Shown here in pieces: positions 1 through 7,355 of a stretch of 23,314 nt of DNA. The stretch's first letter is position 1. Every line of letters begins with the position of its first letter. Source of the DNA: Gammaproteobacteria bacterium (lineage in GTDB: Bacteria; Pseudomonadota; Gammaproteobacteria; JABABF01); contig JABABF010000101.1 in assembly GCA_014238345.1 (NCBI GenBank), positions 1 through 23,314 on the forward strand, given 5' to 3'. The position numbers and the translations under genes were made by a program. The notes beneath the pieces were generated by a model. The model saw only the letters and a program-made list of their open reading frames with translations. It did no database searches and was not told the origin of the DNA.

Positions 1-1
1 C

Positions 2-1459
2 CTGCAGCTGCCCGCTGTGCACCTCGATACCGTGCGGCTAAGCTTGGGCCCGCCGCCAGCAATTAGCGAGCGCGGTCGTCAACTCGATGAGACACTGCGT
101 AGCAATTTGTCCGTATTTCGCCGTCAACCAGAACTGGTAGCCGCCATCGACATCCCGCCGCGCGAAGCTGTTTTGCCGAGTTTTTGGATCGATAGCTGCG
201 AAGTGCAGCAAGGTAGTTTAGAGCAGTTCTTAACGCGGCAGTCGAGTCAGGCGGGCACCCGTTACCACACGACATCTAAGGGTCATCGCGTTGCCGGGCG
301 TGCCCGGGCTCCAGCCAGTGGGGTCAGTTATTTTGAGGCCGCTGCCTATTGCCGCACTGTCGGTGGCGAACTGCCTTCCGCCGAGCAGTGGCTGGCGGCG
401 GCTGGCGGTAGCACTGGGCGACTCTATCCCTGGGGGGATCGCTTCGAGGCCATCGCGTGGCCCTATGCTATGGCGGTGTTGAATTCGGGGCAGAAGTGCG
501 GCCTCCACTCAGACAGCGACACGCCTCAAGGAGTACACGATTTAGCCAACGGTGTTGAGGAGTGGAGTCGGGGCTGGATCGATGATCGTACGCCCTTGCT
601 ACACGGGGTGCACGCGCAGCTGGGGAAGCGGGCGCTGGCAGTCCATGCTCTCAATGCCACCACGCGCTCGGCACCGCCGAGCTATCGTTCCCACTACACG
701 GGTTTTCGCTGTGTCTATAGCCGCCGCCCGCCGCCACTGGCATGGAAAGAGCGCGCCGAGGTGGTACGCATACCGGGTGGCAGCTATCGCTTTGGACTGC
801 CTTCCGATGCTCGTCTGCCGCGGCTGCTCTCGGTGTTGCCTCGCGATCAGCTACGCATTGATGAGCCGCTGTTTCGGAGCGAGCAGCCTGCTTTATCCGA
901 ACTGCGGGTGGCGAGTTGCGAGGTCAGTCGTCGGCACTATAGACTGTTCTTGGTCGATCCCTTGGTGCGCCTTGGGCTGTTTGCCAATGAGAATGAGCCA
1001 CAAGATCAGAGCTACCGCCCGCAGGATTGGGAGCGGCAACTGCTGGCTCCCACACTGCCGGTCAGCGGGATCGACTGGTGGTCTGCCGATGCCTTTGCTC
1101 GCTGGGCTGGTGGGCGTCTACCCAGTGCCTACGAATGGCAGCTGGCGCTCGGCGATGACTATCCTTGGGGAGCCAATTACAAGCCGGGCTATGCGGTGAC
1201 GGGTGATGGTCAGGAGCCGCGCCGCCTCGCTTGTGCGGAGCTCACTGCCGGAGCCACCAAGGGCGGGTTGCTCGGTATGGGGGGAAATGTCTCCGAGTGG
1301 ACTCGCAGTGTTTTCGTCGCCGGACGCGCTTATCGGATGTTGGTCAAGGGTGGCAACTATCTGTTGCCTGGGGCACAGACTGCACACGGTGATTTTGCGC
1401 GTGCGGTACCGCTGGATCATCGTGCGCCAGACATCGGCCTACGCCTTGTCTTTGATTGA
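2..1459 (+). CDS. Tandem SUMF1/FGE-sulfatase-like domain protein (5' partial)
   Basis: The frame is open to the window edge. A GTG at 17 is the first start codon seen, but the true start probably lies upstream. Counting from that GTG, the protein carries two copies of the formylglycine-generating-enzyme fold. The first spans about residues 50-235, with LPSAEQWLAAA at 119-129, YPWG at 137-140, DLANGVEEW at 175-183 and YTGFR at 227-231. The second spans about 250-480, with GRLPSAYEWQLA near 366-377, GMGGNVSEW at 420-428, KGGNYLL at 444-450 and a closing GLRLVFD. In true FGE the KGGS..C....C segment holds the copper-binding cysteines. Neither copy has cysteines there, so sulfatase activation is unlikely, and a ligand-binding, structural or other role is possible. 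No partner gene is visible. The fold assignment is secure and the function is unknown. Confidence 0.75.
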   Translation: MQLPAVHLDTVRLSLGPPPAISERGRQLDETLRSNLSVFRRQPELVAAIDIPPREAVLPSFWIDSCEVQQGSLEQFLTRQSSQAGTRYHTTSKGHRVAGRARAPASGVSYFEAAAYCRTVGGELPSAEQWLAAAGGSTGRLYPWGDRFEAIAWPYAMAVLNSGQKCGLHSDSDTPQGVHDLANGVEEWSRGWIDDRTPLLHGVHAQLGKRALAVHALNATTRSAPPSYRSHYTGFRCVYSRRPPPLAWKERAEVVRIPGGSYRFGLPSDARLPRLLSVLPRDQLRIDEPLFRSEQPALSELRVASCEVSRRHYRLFLVDPLVRLGLFANENEPQDQSYRPQDWERQLLAPTLPVSGIDWWSADAFARWAGGRLPSAYEWQLALGDDYPWGANYKPGYAVTGDGQEPRRLACAELTAGATKGGLLGMGGNVSEWTRSVFVAGRAYRMLVKGGNYLLPGAQTAHGDFARAVPLDHRAPDIGLRLVFD

Positions 1460-1497
1460 CTGCTCCAACGGGTTCTGTAGAGCATGTCCGCCCAACG

Positions 1498-1581
1498 TGG
1501 CGCTGGAGAGAATCGAACTCTCACTCCGTTTCCAGAACTCGATTTTGAGTCGAGCGCGTCTGCCTATTCCGCCACAGCGCC
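1498..1581 (-). tRNA. tRNA-Leu, anticodon CAA
   Basis: On the minus strand the 7-bp acceptor GGCGCTG/CAGCGCC pairs perfectly. A D-arm follows, then a 5-bp anticodon stem CTCGA/TCGAG with loop CTCAAAA. Positions 34-36 are CAA, which reads UUG leucine codons. A roughly 15-nt variable arm (class II, as expected for leucine) precedes the T-arm GAGAG-TTCGATT-CTCTC. The discriminator base is A. The next three bases are CGT, so the 3' CCA is not encoded and must be added by the CCA-adding enzyme. A tRNA-Leu beside queA is also the arrangement I recall from Pseudomonas. The queA reading frame stays open through the tRNA on the opposite strand, but those codons are not queA-like. Confidence 0.95.
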
Positions 1582-1592
1582 GCGGCCTCAAA

Positions 1593-1598
1593 ATTATA
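1593..1598 (-). promoter_or_regulatory. -10 box of the tRNA-Leu promoter
   Basis: The minus strand reads TATAAT here, 11 nt upstream of the mature tRNA 5' end. That leaves room for a short leader and a GC-rich discriminator region. I see no good TTGACA-like -35 at 16-18 nt spacing (the hexamer at 17 nt is ATCCTC). The box lies 9 nt before the probable queA start codon, so the two divergent genes share this very short control region. Confidence 0.6.
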
Positions 1599-1606
1599 CT
1601 GCCGAG

Positions 1607-2656
1607 CTGTGTCCAGAGGATTTTAGTTTTACATTGCCAGAGGCGTTGATAGCGCGCTATCCACCAGCGCATCGCCACCACAGCCGCCTGATGGTGTTGG
1701 CCGATACCAAGCCGCCAGCGCATCAGCACTTCCCAGCCATTCTCACCCTGTTGCGGCCTGGCGATCTGCTGGTTGCCAACGACAGCCGCGTGATCCCTGC
1801 TCGTCTGTTGGCGCAGCGGGAAGGTGGCGGTGCGGTGGAGCTGTTGCTGGAGCGCATCGGTATGGGTACGGCCTTGGCACGCATCCGCGCCAATCGCGCA
1901 CCGCGCGCCGGGACACGGCTGTGGTTGCGTTCACCGTGCGCGTGGCCGCCGACCGCGCTGCGTGTGGTTGGTCGCGAAGCGGAGTTGTTTCAGCTCACTT
2001 GGTCATCGGCACTGCGAGCAGAGCAGCTGCTGCAGCGCTACGGTCATGTACCGCTACCCCCCTATCTGCGCCGCGAGGCCGAAGTGGAGGATGGCCAGCG
2101 TTATCAGACAGTCTATGCTTGTCATGCGGGCTCAGTGGCCGCGCCGACCGCAGGTTTGCACTTCGATGCACCCCTGTTGGCAAAATTACAGCGACTCGGG
2201 GTCGAGTGGGGGACGCTCACGCTACATATCGGCGGCGGCACCTTTGCGCCATTGCGCAGGGCAGAGGGCGGCACTCTGCCCACCCAGCTGCATCCCGAGC
2301 GGGTAACGGTCGGTGAGCGACTGTGTGCCCAACTTGCCGCCACTCGGTCGCGTGGTGGCCGTATTGTGGCGATTGGCACCACCGTGGCGCGGGCACTGGA
2401 AAGCGCTTGCGCCGACAGCGACCACCCACGACCCCTGCATGGTGAGACGCGGCTCTTTATCCGCCCGGGTTTTCGCTTTCGGTGCATCGATGCGCTACTG
2501 AGTAATTTTCACTTGCCGTCGTCCAGCTTGTTGATGCTGGTTGCGGCCTTCGCTGGCCCTGAGCGGCTATTGGCGGCCTATGCCGAAGCGGTGCGGGAAC
2601 GCTATCGCTTTTACAGCTATGGAGATGCGATGTTGATCTTCGCCTCGCGGCGGTGA
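1607..2656 (+). CDS. queA: S-adenosylmethionine:tRNA ribosyltransferase-isomerase
   Basis: QueA moves the ribosyl group of SAM onto 7-aminomethyl-7-deazaguanine in tRNA to give epoxyqueuosine, a late step of queuosine synthesis. Family segments present include GDLLVANDSRVIPARL, AGSVAAPTAGLHF, HIGGGTFAPLR, NFHLPSSSLLML and YRFYSYGDAMLI. The length from CTG 1607 is 349 residues, against 356 in E. coli. The start is unusual. Aligned to E. coli QueA (MRVTDFSF), the initiator falls exactly on CTG 1607 (then CPEDFSF). The only in-frame ATG, at 1484, would force translation through the antisense of the tRNA. A TTG at 1634 would remove the conserved DFSF. No Shine-Dalgarno is evident before 1607. The gene is followed after 2 nt by tgt, the preceding pathway enzyme. 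Confidence 0.93.
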   Translation: MCPEDFSFTLPEALIARYPPAHRHHSRLMVLADTKPPAHQHFPAILTLLRPGDLLVANDSRVIPARLLAQREGGGAVELLLERIGMGTALARIRANRAPRAGTRLWLRSPCAWPPTALRVVGREAELFQLTWSSALRAEQLLQRYGHVPLPPYLRREAEVEDGQRYQTVYACHAGSVAAPTAGLHFDAPLLAKLQRLGVEWGTLTLHIGGGTFAPLRRAEGGTLPTQLHPERVTVGERLCAQLAATRSRGGRIVAIGTTVARALESACADSDHPRPLHGETRLFIRPGFRFRCIDALLSNFHLPSSSLLMLVAAFAGPERLLAAYAEAVRERYRFYSYGDAMLIFASRR

Positions 2657-2658
2657 AT

Positions 2659-3774
2659 ATGCGCTATCAGCTGTTGGCGCAAGATGGGCAAGCCCGTTTG
2701 GGTCGGTTGCATTTTGCGCGGGGCATCGTCGACACCCCGGCCTTTATGCCAGTGGGCACCTATGGCTCGGTCAAGGGAATCACTCCGTGTGAATTGCGTG
2801 ATTGCGGTGTCCAAATGTTGCTGTGCAATGCTTTGCACCTCATGTTGCGCCCTGGTACCGACCACATTGCTTCCCTCGGCGGGCTACACCGCTTTATGAG
2901 TTGGTCTGGGCCGCTGCTTAGTGATTCTGGTGGCTACCAAGTGTTTAGCCTGCGCCACCGATGCCGCCTCAGCGAGGAGGGGGTGCTACTGCATTCGCCA
3001 GTGGACGGCGCTCAGTTGATGCTGTCGCCGGAGCGGGCAGTGGCAGCGCAACATGCACTGGGTGTGGATGTATTGATGGCACTTGATGAATGCACCCATC
3101 AACCCGGCGATCAGTCGGCCTCCCAGGCGGCGATGGAGCGCTCACTGCGCTGGGCGCTGCGCTGCCAAGAGGCGCACGGCAACGCGCCAGGCGCTTTGTT
3201 CGGTATCGTGCAAGGCGGAATTTTTCCCCCATTGCGCGAGAAGTCCCTGCAGGGTCTAGGCGATAATTTTGCTGGCTACGCCATCGGTGGGCTAGCGGTT
3301 GGCGAGAGCGCTGAGCAACGCTTAGCAGTTTTGGACGAGTTGGTTCCACGCCTGCCCAGCGATCGTCCGCGCTATCTGATGGGACTCGGCAAGCCGCTGG
3401 ATCTGATAGAGGCCGTGCGCCGTGGTGTTGATATGTTTGATTGTGTGTTGCCGACGCGCAATGCCCGCAACGGCCAGCTATTTACCGCCCGTGGCTCTCT
3501 CAACTTGCGTAATGCCATCCACCGCAACAGCCTATCTGCCCCCGATCCCGAATGCAGCTGCTATACATGCAGTCACTTCAGCCGTGCTTATCTGCATCAT
3601 TTGTTGCGCCGTGGGGAGCTGCTCGGTGCCCGGCTCAACACACTGCACAATGTGCATTATTATCAGCAGTTGATGCATCGCCTGCGCAACGCCATCGCCG
3701 TTGGTGAATTGGAGCGCTGTATCACCGAATGCATTGCTGGCTGGCAGCGGAGGGAAGCCACTTGTACAAATTGA
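2659..3774 (+). CDS. tgt: Queuine tRNA-guanine transglycosylase
   Basis: Tgt swaps guanine-34 of GUN-anticodon tRNAs for preQ1, the first tRNA-level step of queuosine formation and the substrate supply for QueA. Start ATG 2659 gives MRYQLLAQDG, which aligns without gaps to the E. coli N-terminus. A GTG two codons earlier is less likely. The general-base Asp is in LLSDSGGYQVF (about residue 89) and the nucleophilic Asp is in MFDCVLPTRNARNG (about residue 261). The zinc site is C-x-C-x2-C in PECSCYTC (about 299-304) plus the His in LHNVHYY (about 330). The length of 371 residues is normal. It forms an operon with queA. The yajC-secD-secF genes that often follow tgt in this class are absent here. 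Confidence 0.97.
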   Translation: MRYQLLAQDGQARLGRLHFARGIVDTPAFMPVGTYGSVKGITPCELRDCGVQMLLCNALHLMLRPGTDHIASLGGLHRFMSWSGPLLSDSGGYQVFSLRHRCRLSEEGVLLHSPVDGAQLMLSPERAVAAQHALGVDVLMALDECTHQPGDQSASQAAMERSLRWALRCQEAHGNAPGALFGIVQGGIFPPLREKSLQGLGDNFAGYAIGGLAVGESAEQRLAVLDELVPRLPSDRPRYLMGLGKPLDLIEAVRRGVDMFDCVLPTRNARNGQLFTARGSLNLRNAIHRNSLSAPDPECSCYTCSHFSRAYLHHLLRRGELLGARLNTLHNVHYYQQLMHRLRNAIAVGELERCITECIAGWQRREATCTN

Positions 3775-4082
3775 TTTTCTATGTACCCGAAAGCCATGTG
3801 GAGGAGGTGAAAGCAGCGGTATTCCAGAGTGGGGCGGGACGGCTAGGCAACTACGACTGTTGCTCGTGGCAGACGCTGGGGGAAGGGCAGTTCCGACCAC
3901 TGGAGGGTAGCGCACCCTATTTGGGACAGCACGCAGAAGTGCAACGCGTCGCTGAATACAAGGTGGAGTTGCTGTGTCCTCCAGCATGTTTGGCGGCGGC
4001 AGTGCGCGCACTGCGTGATGCACACCCCTACGAAGAGCCCGCTTTTGATGTCTGGCATCTCGATACCCCGCCTGCTGGCTGA
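3762..4082 (+). CDS. NIF3/YqfO C-terminal-like small protein
   Basis: This is a protein of about 106 residues that matches the small NGG1p-interacting-factor-3-like proteins of gammaproteobacteria. They resemble the CutA-like insert domain of the larger NIF3/YqfO proteins. Recognisable segments are YKLIFYVPESHVEEVK, GAGRLGNYDCCSWQT, GQFRPLEG, the EYKVELLC strand and HPYEEPAFDVW. The start chosen is TTG 3762, because GGAGGG at 3749-3754 lies 7 nt upstream and the protein then begins MYKLIFYVPES as in relatives. An ATG at 3729 would add eleven residues unlike the family. It overlaps the end of tgt by 13 nt, and the next gene overlaps its own end. The biochemical function is not established; a metal- or ligand-binding trimer is only an inference from the CutA-like fold. 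Confidence 0.85.
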   Translation: MYKLIFYVPESHVEEVKAAVFQSGAGRLGNYDCCSWQTLGEGQFRPLEGSAPYLGQHAEVQRVAEYKVELLCPPACLAAAVRALRDAHPYEEPAFDVWHLDTPPAG

Positions 4083-4701
4083 GGCAGTGAGAGACGATGA
4101 CAGCACATCGCGGCTCGCCGCCTTGCGCCACTGCTTTGCAGCGCAGCAGTGGCAGCCTGATGGCGATGAGGCCGCTGGCGTACTGTTGGCTCTCACCGAG
4201 GGATTAGGTGCTCCAGAGATGATTTTGACGCGCCGCGCCGACCACCTGCGCCAACACGCCGGTGAGGTTGCTTTCCCCGGTGGCTGGCGCGAGGCGGGTG
4301 ATGCCACCCTGCTCGCCACGGCCTTGCGCGAGACGCAGGAAGAACTCGGTGTGGCGCCAGCGCAGGTGGAAGTGTTGGGGCGCCTGCCGACGACGCGCAC
4401 GCGCCGCACTGTTTCAGTGGCCTGTTTCATCGGTATTGTGCCAGCTGGCTTAGAACTGGCGCTAAATCCGACTGAGTTGTCCGCCGTATTTTGTGTGCCG
4501 CTGAGATTTTTCTGCCAAGATAATCTCTTGGCCGATGATTTCGAGTACCAGGGTTGCCGCCGTTTGGTGCCGAGATTTGAGTTTGAGGGCTACGACATCT
4601 GGGGCATGACAGCGAACTTGATCTGCTCATTCTGTGCAGTCAGTGCGCAGAGCGTATTGGATGTGGCGCGTGTGCCCGCAGCAGGTGTGCGCAGACACTG
4701 A
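4048..4701 (+). CDS. Nudix hydrolase, NudL/CoA-pyrophosphatase type
   Basis: This is a Nudix hydrolase of the NudL (YeaB/PCD1) type, whose members split CoA and its derivatives into phosphopantetheine and 3',5'-ADP. The family signature LRQHAGEVAFPGG precedes the Nudix helix GDATLLATALRETQEELGV. The REtqEE metal ligands are intact, and the Asp spacing in this box matches E. coli NudL rather than the strict textbook Nudix pattern. The downstream segments NPTELSAVFCVPL and GYDIWGMTANLI are also NudL-like. ATG 4048 is chosen as the start (217 residues); ATGs at 4015 and 4018 and a GTG at 4087 are alternatives. The gene overlaps the NIF3-like gene, and its TGA shares one base with the mazG ATG, so it is probably cotranslated with another nucleotide-sanitising enzyme. 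Confidence 0.88.
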   Translation: MSGISIPRLLAEAVRDDDSTSRLAALRHCFAAQQWQPDGDEAAGVLLALTEGLGAPEMILTRRADHLRQHAGEVAFPGGWREAGDATLLATALRETQEELGVAPAQVEVLGRLPTTRTRRTVSVACFIGIVPAGLELALNPTELSAVFCVPLRFFCQDNLLADDFEYQGCRRLVPRFEFEGYDIWGMTANLICSFCAVSAQSVLDVARVPAAGVRRH

Positions 4702-5447
4702 TGATTGAGCGGCGCTACACGCTGGCCGACTTGCTGGGGATGATCGCACGCTTCCGCGACCCACAGAGAGGCTGTCCCTGGGATATCAAACAGGATAATC
4801 ACTCCATCGTGCCGCACACGCTGGAGGAAGTCTGCGAGTTAATAGATGCCATTGATGCTGAGGATCACCATCATATTCGCGAGGAGCTCGGCGATGTATT
4901 GCTACAGGTGGTTTTTTACGCCCGCTTCGCCGAGGAGGACGGGCACTTTGATTTTGCGGATGTGGTGCATGATCTGGTTTTCAAATTGGTGCGCCGCCAC
5001 CCACACATCTATCCCGACGGGCGGCTCGACAACAGTGTGTTGGCAGCTGAGCCGACCGAGCCTCCATTAGATGCGATTGAGGTGCGCGCGCGTTGGGAGC
5101 AGATCAAGGCCTCGGAGCGCGGCGCTCAGAGTGATAGTGATGAGGGCGGGGATGGTATGCCACGGGAGTTATCGGCACTGCGCCGCGCGTGGAAGCTGCA
5201 AAAGCGTCAGTACAGTCGCCCCAATAGGTGTGCCCCTGATCGCATTGAGATACTGGTGGCGATACGTCGATCGCTAGATGCATTAGAGGGCGATAGCGAA
5301 ACTGCGAGCCATATATTGGGCGAGCTATTGTTCAGCACTGTGCATTTGGCGCGACTTCTTAAGGTGGAGCCAGAGCGGGCATTGCGCACCGCTTGTGCCG
5401 AATTTTTGGCGGACGGCGAGCCGTTGGAGGGTGTTGGAGAGAACTAA
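4701..5447 (+). CDS. mazG: Nucleoside triphosphate pyrophosphohydrolase MazG
   Basis: MazG removes pyrophosphate from (d)NTPs, including aberrant ones. The N-terminal all-alpha NTP-PPase domain is intact: CPWDIKQDNHSI, the acidic pair TLEEVCEL (E43, E46) and REELGDVLLQ (E62, D65), then RRHPHIYPDG. The C-terminal half corresponds to the second MazG domain but looks decayed. The GFDW segment and the E-x2-E helix of the active copy are not recognisable, and the EEMGD metal site of E. coli appears here as HILGELLF. The protein ends early at 248 residues (about 263 in E. coli). The start ATG overlaps the upstream TGA by one base. It is the last plus-strand gene before the convergent metG. Confidence 0.93.
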   Translation: MIERRYTLADLLGMIARFRDPQRGCPWDIKQDNHSIVPHTLEEVCELIDAIDAEDHHHIREELGDVLLQVVFYARFAEEDGHFDFADVVHDLVFKLVRRHPHIYPDGRLDNSVLAAEPTEPPLDAIEVRARWEQIKASERGAQSDSDEGGDGMPRELSALRRAWKLQKRQYSRPNRCAPDRIEILVAIRRSLDALEGDSETASHILGELLFSTVHLARLLKVEPERALRTACAEFLADGEPLEGVGEN

Positions 5448-5581
5448 TCGCTTAGGGGGAGTGGTGTGTTGACTTTGTTGGGGGTTGCTGGCCTGCCGCA
5501 ATGCTCGTCATCTTGAGGGCGACTCTCTGACCGCAATAGTGTCAAGCTGTGAAGTAGGTGCTCAAGGAGGTTGTAGAGCCG
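5448..5581. other. Convergent intergenic spacer mazG/metG
   Basis: This gap of 134 nt separates two converging genes. A bidirectional terminator would be expected. I see only short inverted repeats without a T-tract (for example TTGC/GCAA near 5483-5500), so no terminator is called and no small gene is supported. Confidence 0.4.
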
Positions 5582-7225
5582 CTATCCCCCCTGCTGGATC
5601 AGTGCTGCACAGTCATCGGCATCAATGCGTTGTAGCAGGGGTTGAAAGGCGGTGAGTTGGCGTTCGCCCAAGCGTCGTTCATGTCCGGCCCAATCCAGCG
5701 TCTCGCCGAGTAGCGCCTCACTGCGTTCTGCCAGTGTGGGCACCACTGGCTTTAGGTACAGCATCAGTAGTCGAAATAGCTCAAGACCCGTGGTGCACTG
5801 GGCACGCAGACGTGGGTCGTTGGGGGTCGCTCGTGCCAGCTCCCAGGGTTTGTGCTGGTCGATGAAGCGGTTGGCATCGTCGGCTAGCCGCATGATCTCG
5901 CGCATGGCGCGGGAATAGCGCCGCGCTTCGTAGTGTCCAGCGATGATCTCGCCAGCGGTGGTGAATGCGTCGATTAGCCCCACATCCGCTGGCGTGGTAC
6001 TAGTGCGCGACTGGCAATGGCGCTCCAGTAGGCGCGCTGTGCGGCTGGCCAAATTGACGGTCTTCCCCACCAAATCGGCATTGACACGCTGGGCAAAATC
6101 GCTCAGATTGAGGTCGATATCCTCTACTTCGGCACCGAGCCGGGCGGCGAAGTAGTAACGCAGGTAATCACTGTCTAGTCGTTGTAGATAGTCGCTGGCG
6201 AGCAGGAAGTTCCCGCGCGATTTTGACATCTTTTCGCCGTTGACACCGAGAAATCCGTGCACATGGAGGGAACTGGGTCGCCGATGACCAGCGGCCTCAA
6301 GTAGCGCTGGCCAGAACAAGCCGTGAAAATTGATGATGTCTTTACCAATGAAGTGATGCAGCTCGATGTCGGTTTCCCGCGCCCAGTAATCCTCAAAATC
6401 GCGTCCCTGCTCATCGCAGTAGCGCTGGCAACTGGCCATGTAGCCAATGGGCGCATCCAGCCATACATAGAAATATTTGCCCGGTGCATCGGGAATTTCA
6501 AAGCCAAAATAGGGTGCGTCACGACTGATATCCCATTCCTTCAGGCCTGCGTCCAGCCACTCTCGGAGCTTGGCCGCCACGGGTGCTTGTAGGTGATCAG
6601 CCTCCACCCATTCGCGTAGCGAGTCGGCAAACTGGGGCAGGCGGAAGAATAGGTGGCGCGAACTTTTGTCGATCGGCTCGGCACCCGATAGCGTCGAGCG
6701 AGCTCGTAGCAATTCCGCTGGTGCGTAACTCGCCCCGCAGCGCTCGCAGTGGTCGCCGTACTGATCGGATGCTCCGCAACGTGGGCAGTCGCCGCGGATG
6801 AGGCGGTCGGCCAAGAATAGGCCGCGCTGTGGGTCGTAGGCTTGCACCACATCGCGTTCGGCGATATGGTCACGCTCCTGGCACAGGCGGTAGATGCGCT
6901 CGGCGTGGTAGCGGTTTTCGTTGCTGTGGGTAGAGTGGTAGCAGTCGAAGTGGATGCCGAAGCCCTGCAAGTCGGCGAGATGGCTCTCGCGCATAGCTTC
7001 GATCAGCGCTTCGGGACTTTGCTTTTGTGCTTCGGCGCTGAGCATGATAGCTGTGCCGTGGGCGTCGTCGGCACACAGATAGATGCAGTCGTGTCCCCTC
7101 AGGCGCTGGAAGCGCGCCCAGATATCGGCTTGGATTCCCTCCAGAATATGTCCCAAATGTAGCGGGCCATTGGCGTAGGGCAGGGCGCTGGTGACGAGCA
7201 TCCGGCGCGCAGAGGTTGTGGTCAC
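5582..7225 (-). CDS. metG: Methionyl-tRNA synthetase (core form, no C-terminal tRNA-binding domain)
   Basis: MetG charges tRNA-Met with methionine. Class I signatures are clear: HLGH (residues 23-26 from the chosen start) and KMSKS (332-336). The four-cysteine zinc knuckle CPRC...CERC is at 147-163. The anticodon-binding helical domain follows and the protein stops at about 547 residues with LLQRIDADDCAALIQQGG. E. coli MetG (677 residues) continues at this point into the EMAPII/Trbp111-like dimerisation domain, which is absent here. Start GTG 7225 gives MTTTSARRMLVTSALPYANG, in line with E. coli MTQVAKKILVTCALPYANG. Other starts upstream (to 7294) add non-homologous residues. No clear Shine-Dalgarno is present. 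The gene is divergent from glyA. Confidence 0.95.
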   Translation of the reverse strand: MTTTSARRMLVTSALPYANGPLHLGHILEGIQADIWARFQRLRGHDCIYLCADDAHGTAIMLSAEAQKQSPEALIEAMRESHLADLQGFGIHFDCYHSTHSNENRYHAERIYRLCQERDHIAERDVVQAYDPQRGLFLADRLIRGDCPRCGASDQYGDHCERCGASYAPAELLRARSTLSGAEPIDKSSRHLFFRLPQFADSLREWVEADHLQAPVAAKLREWLDAGLKEWDISRDAPYFGFEIPDAPGKYFYVWLDAPIGYMASCQRYCDEQGRDFEDYWARETDIELHHFIGKDIINFHGLFWPALLEAAGHRRPSSLHVHGFLGVNGEKMSKSRGNFLLASDYLQRLDSDYLRYYFAARLGAEVEDIDLNLSDFAQRVNADLVGKTVNLASRTARLLERHCQSRTSTTPADVGLIDAFTTAGEIIAGHYEARRYSRAMREIMRLADDANRFIDQHKPWELARATPNDPRLRAQCTTGLELFRLLMLYLKPVVPTLAERSEALLGETLDWAGHERRLGERQLTAFQPLLQRIDADDCAALIQQGG

Positions 7226-7355
7226 GAGTTGGCTTGGGGCAATTGTTGGAAACGGCTCACAGCATTTCATAGTAGCGCATTGCCAACGCGCCACCGCTTG
7301 GGAAGTAGAATTAAAGGCTATTGAATGGCTTTTAGTGTTCGTGGGGAGTGAATCA
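7226..7355. promoter_or_regulatory. Divergent metG/glyA control region
   Basis: This 130-nt spacer must hold the promoters of both divergent genes. On the plus strand TAGAAT (7306-7311) is a possible glyA -10, with TTGCCA at 7280-7285 as a poorly spaced (20 nt) -35. On the minus strand TACTAT (7269-7274) is a possible metG -10. A good ribosome-binding site, GGGGAG at 7343-7348, precedes the glyA GTG. No operator or riboswitch is recognised. Confidence 0.35.

Noticed and set aside
1461..1484. TGCTC/GAGCA inverted repeat as a terminator for the first gene or the tRNA
   Set aside because: A 5-bp stem with a 14-nt loop and no T-tract on either strand.
1484..1606. N-terminal extension of QueA from ATG 1484
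   Set aside because: It is the antisense translation of the tRNA-Leu gene and has no counterpart in QueA proteins.
3532..4131. 199-codon minus-strand frame opposite tgt and the NIF3-like gene
   Set aside because: Low-complexity shadow of well-supported plus-strand genes; GC-rich sequence leaves antisense frames open by chance.
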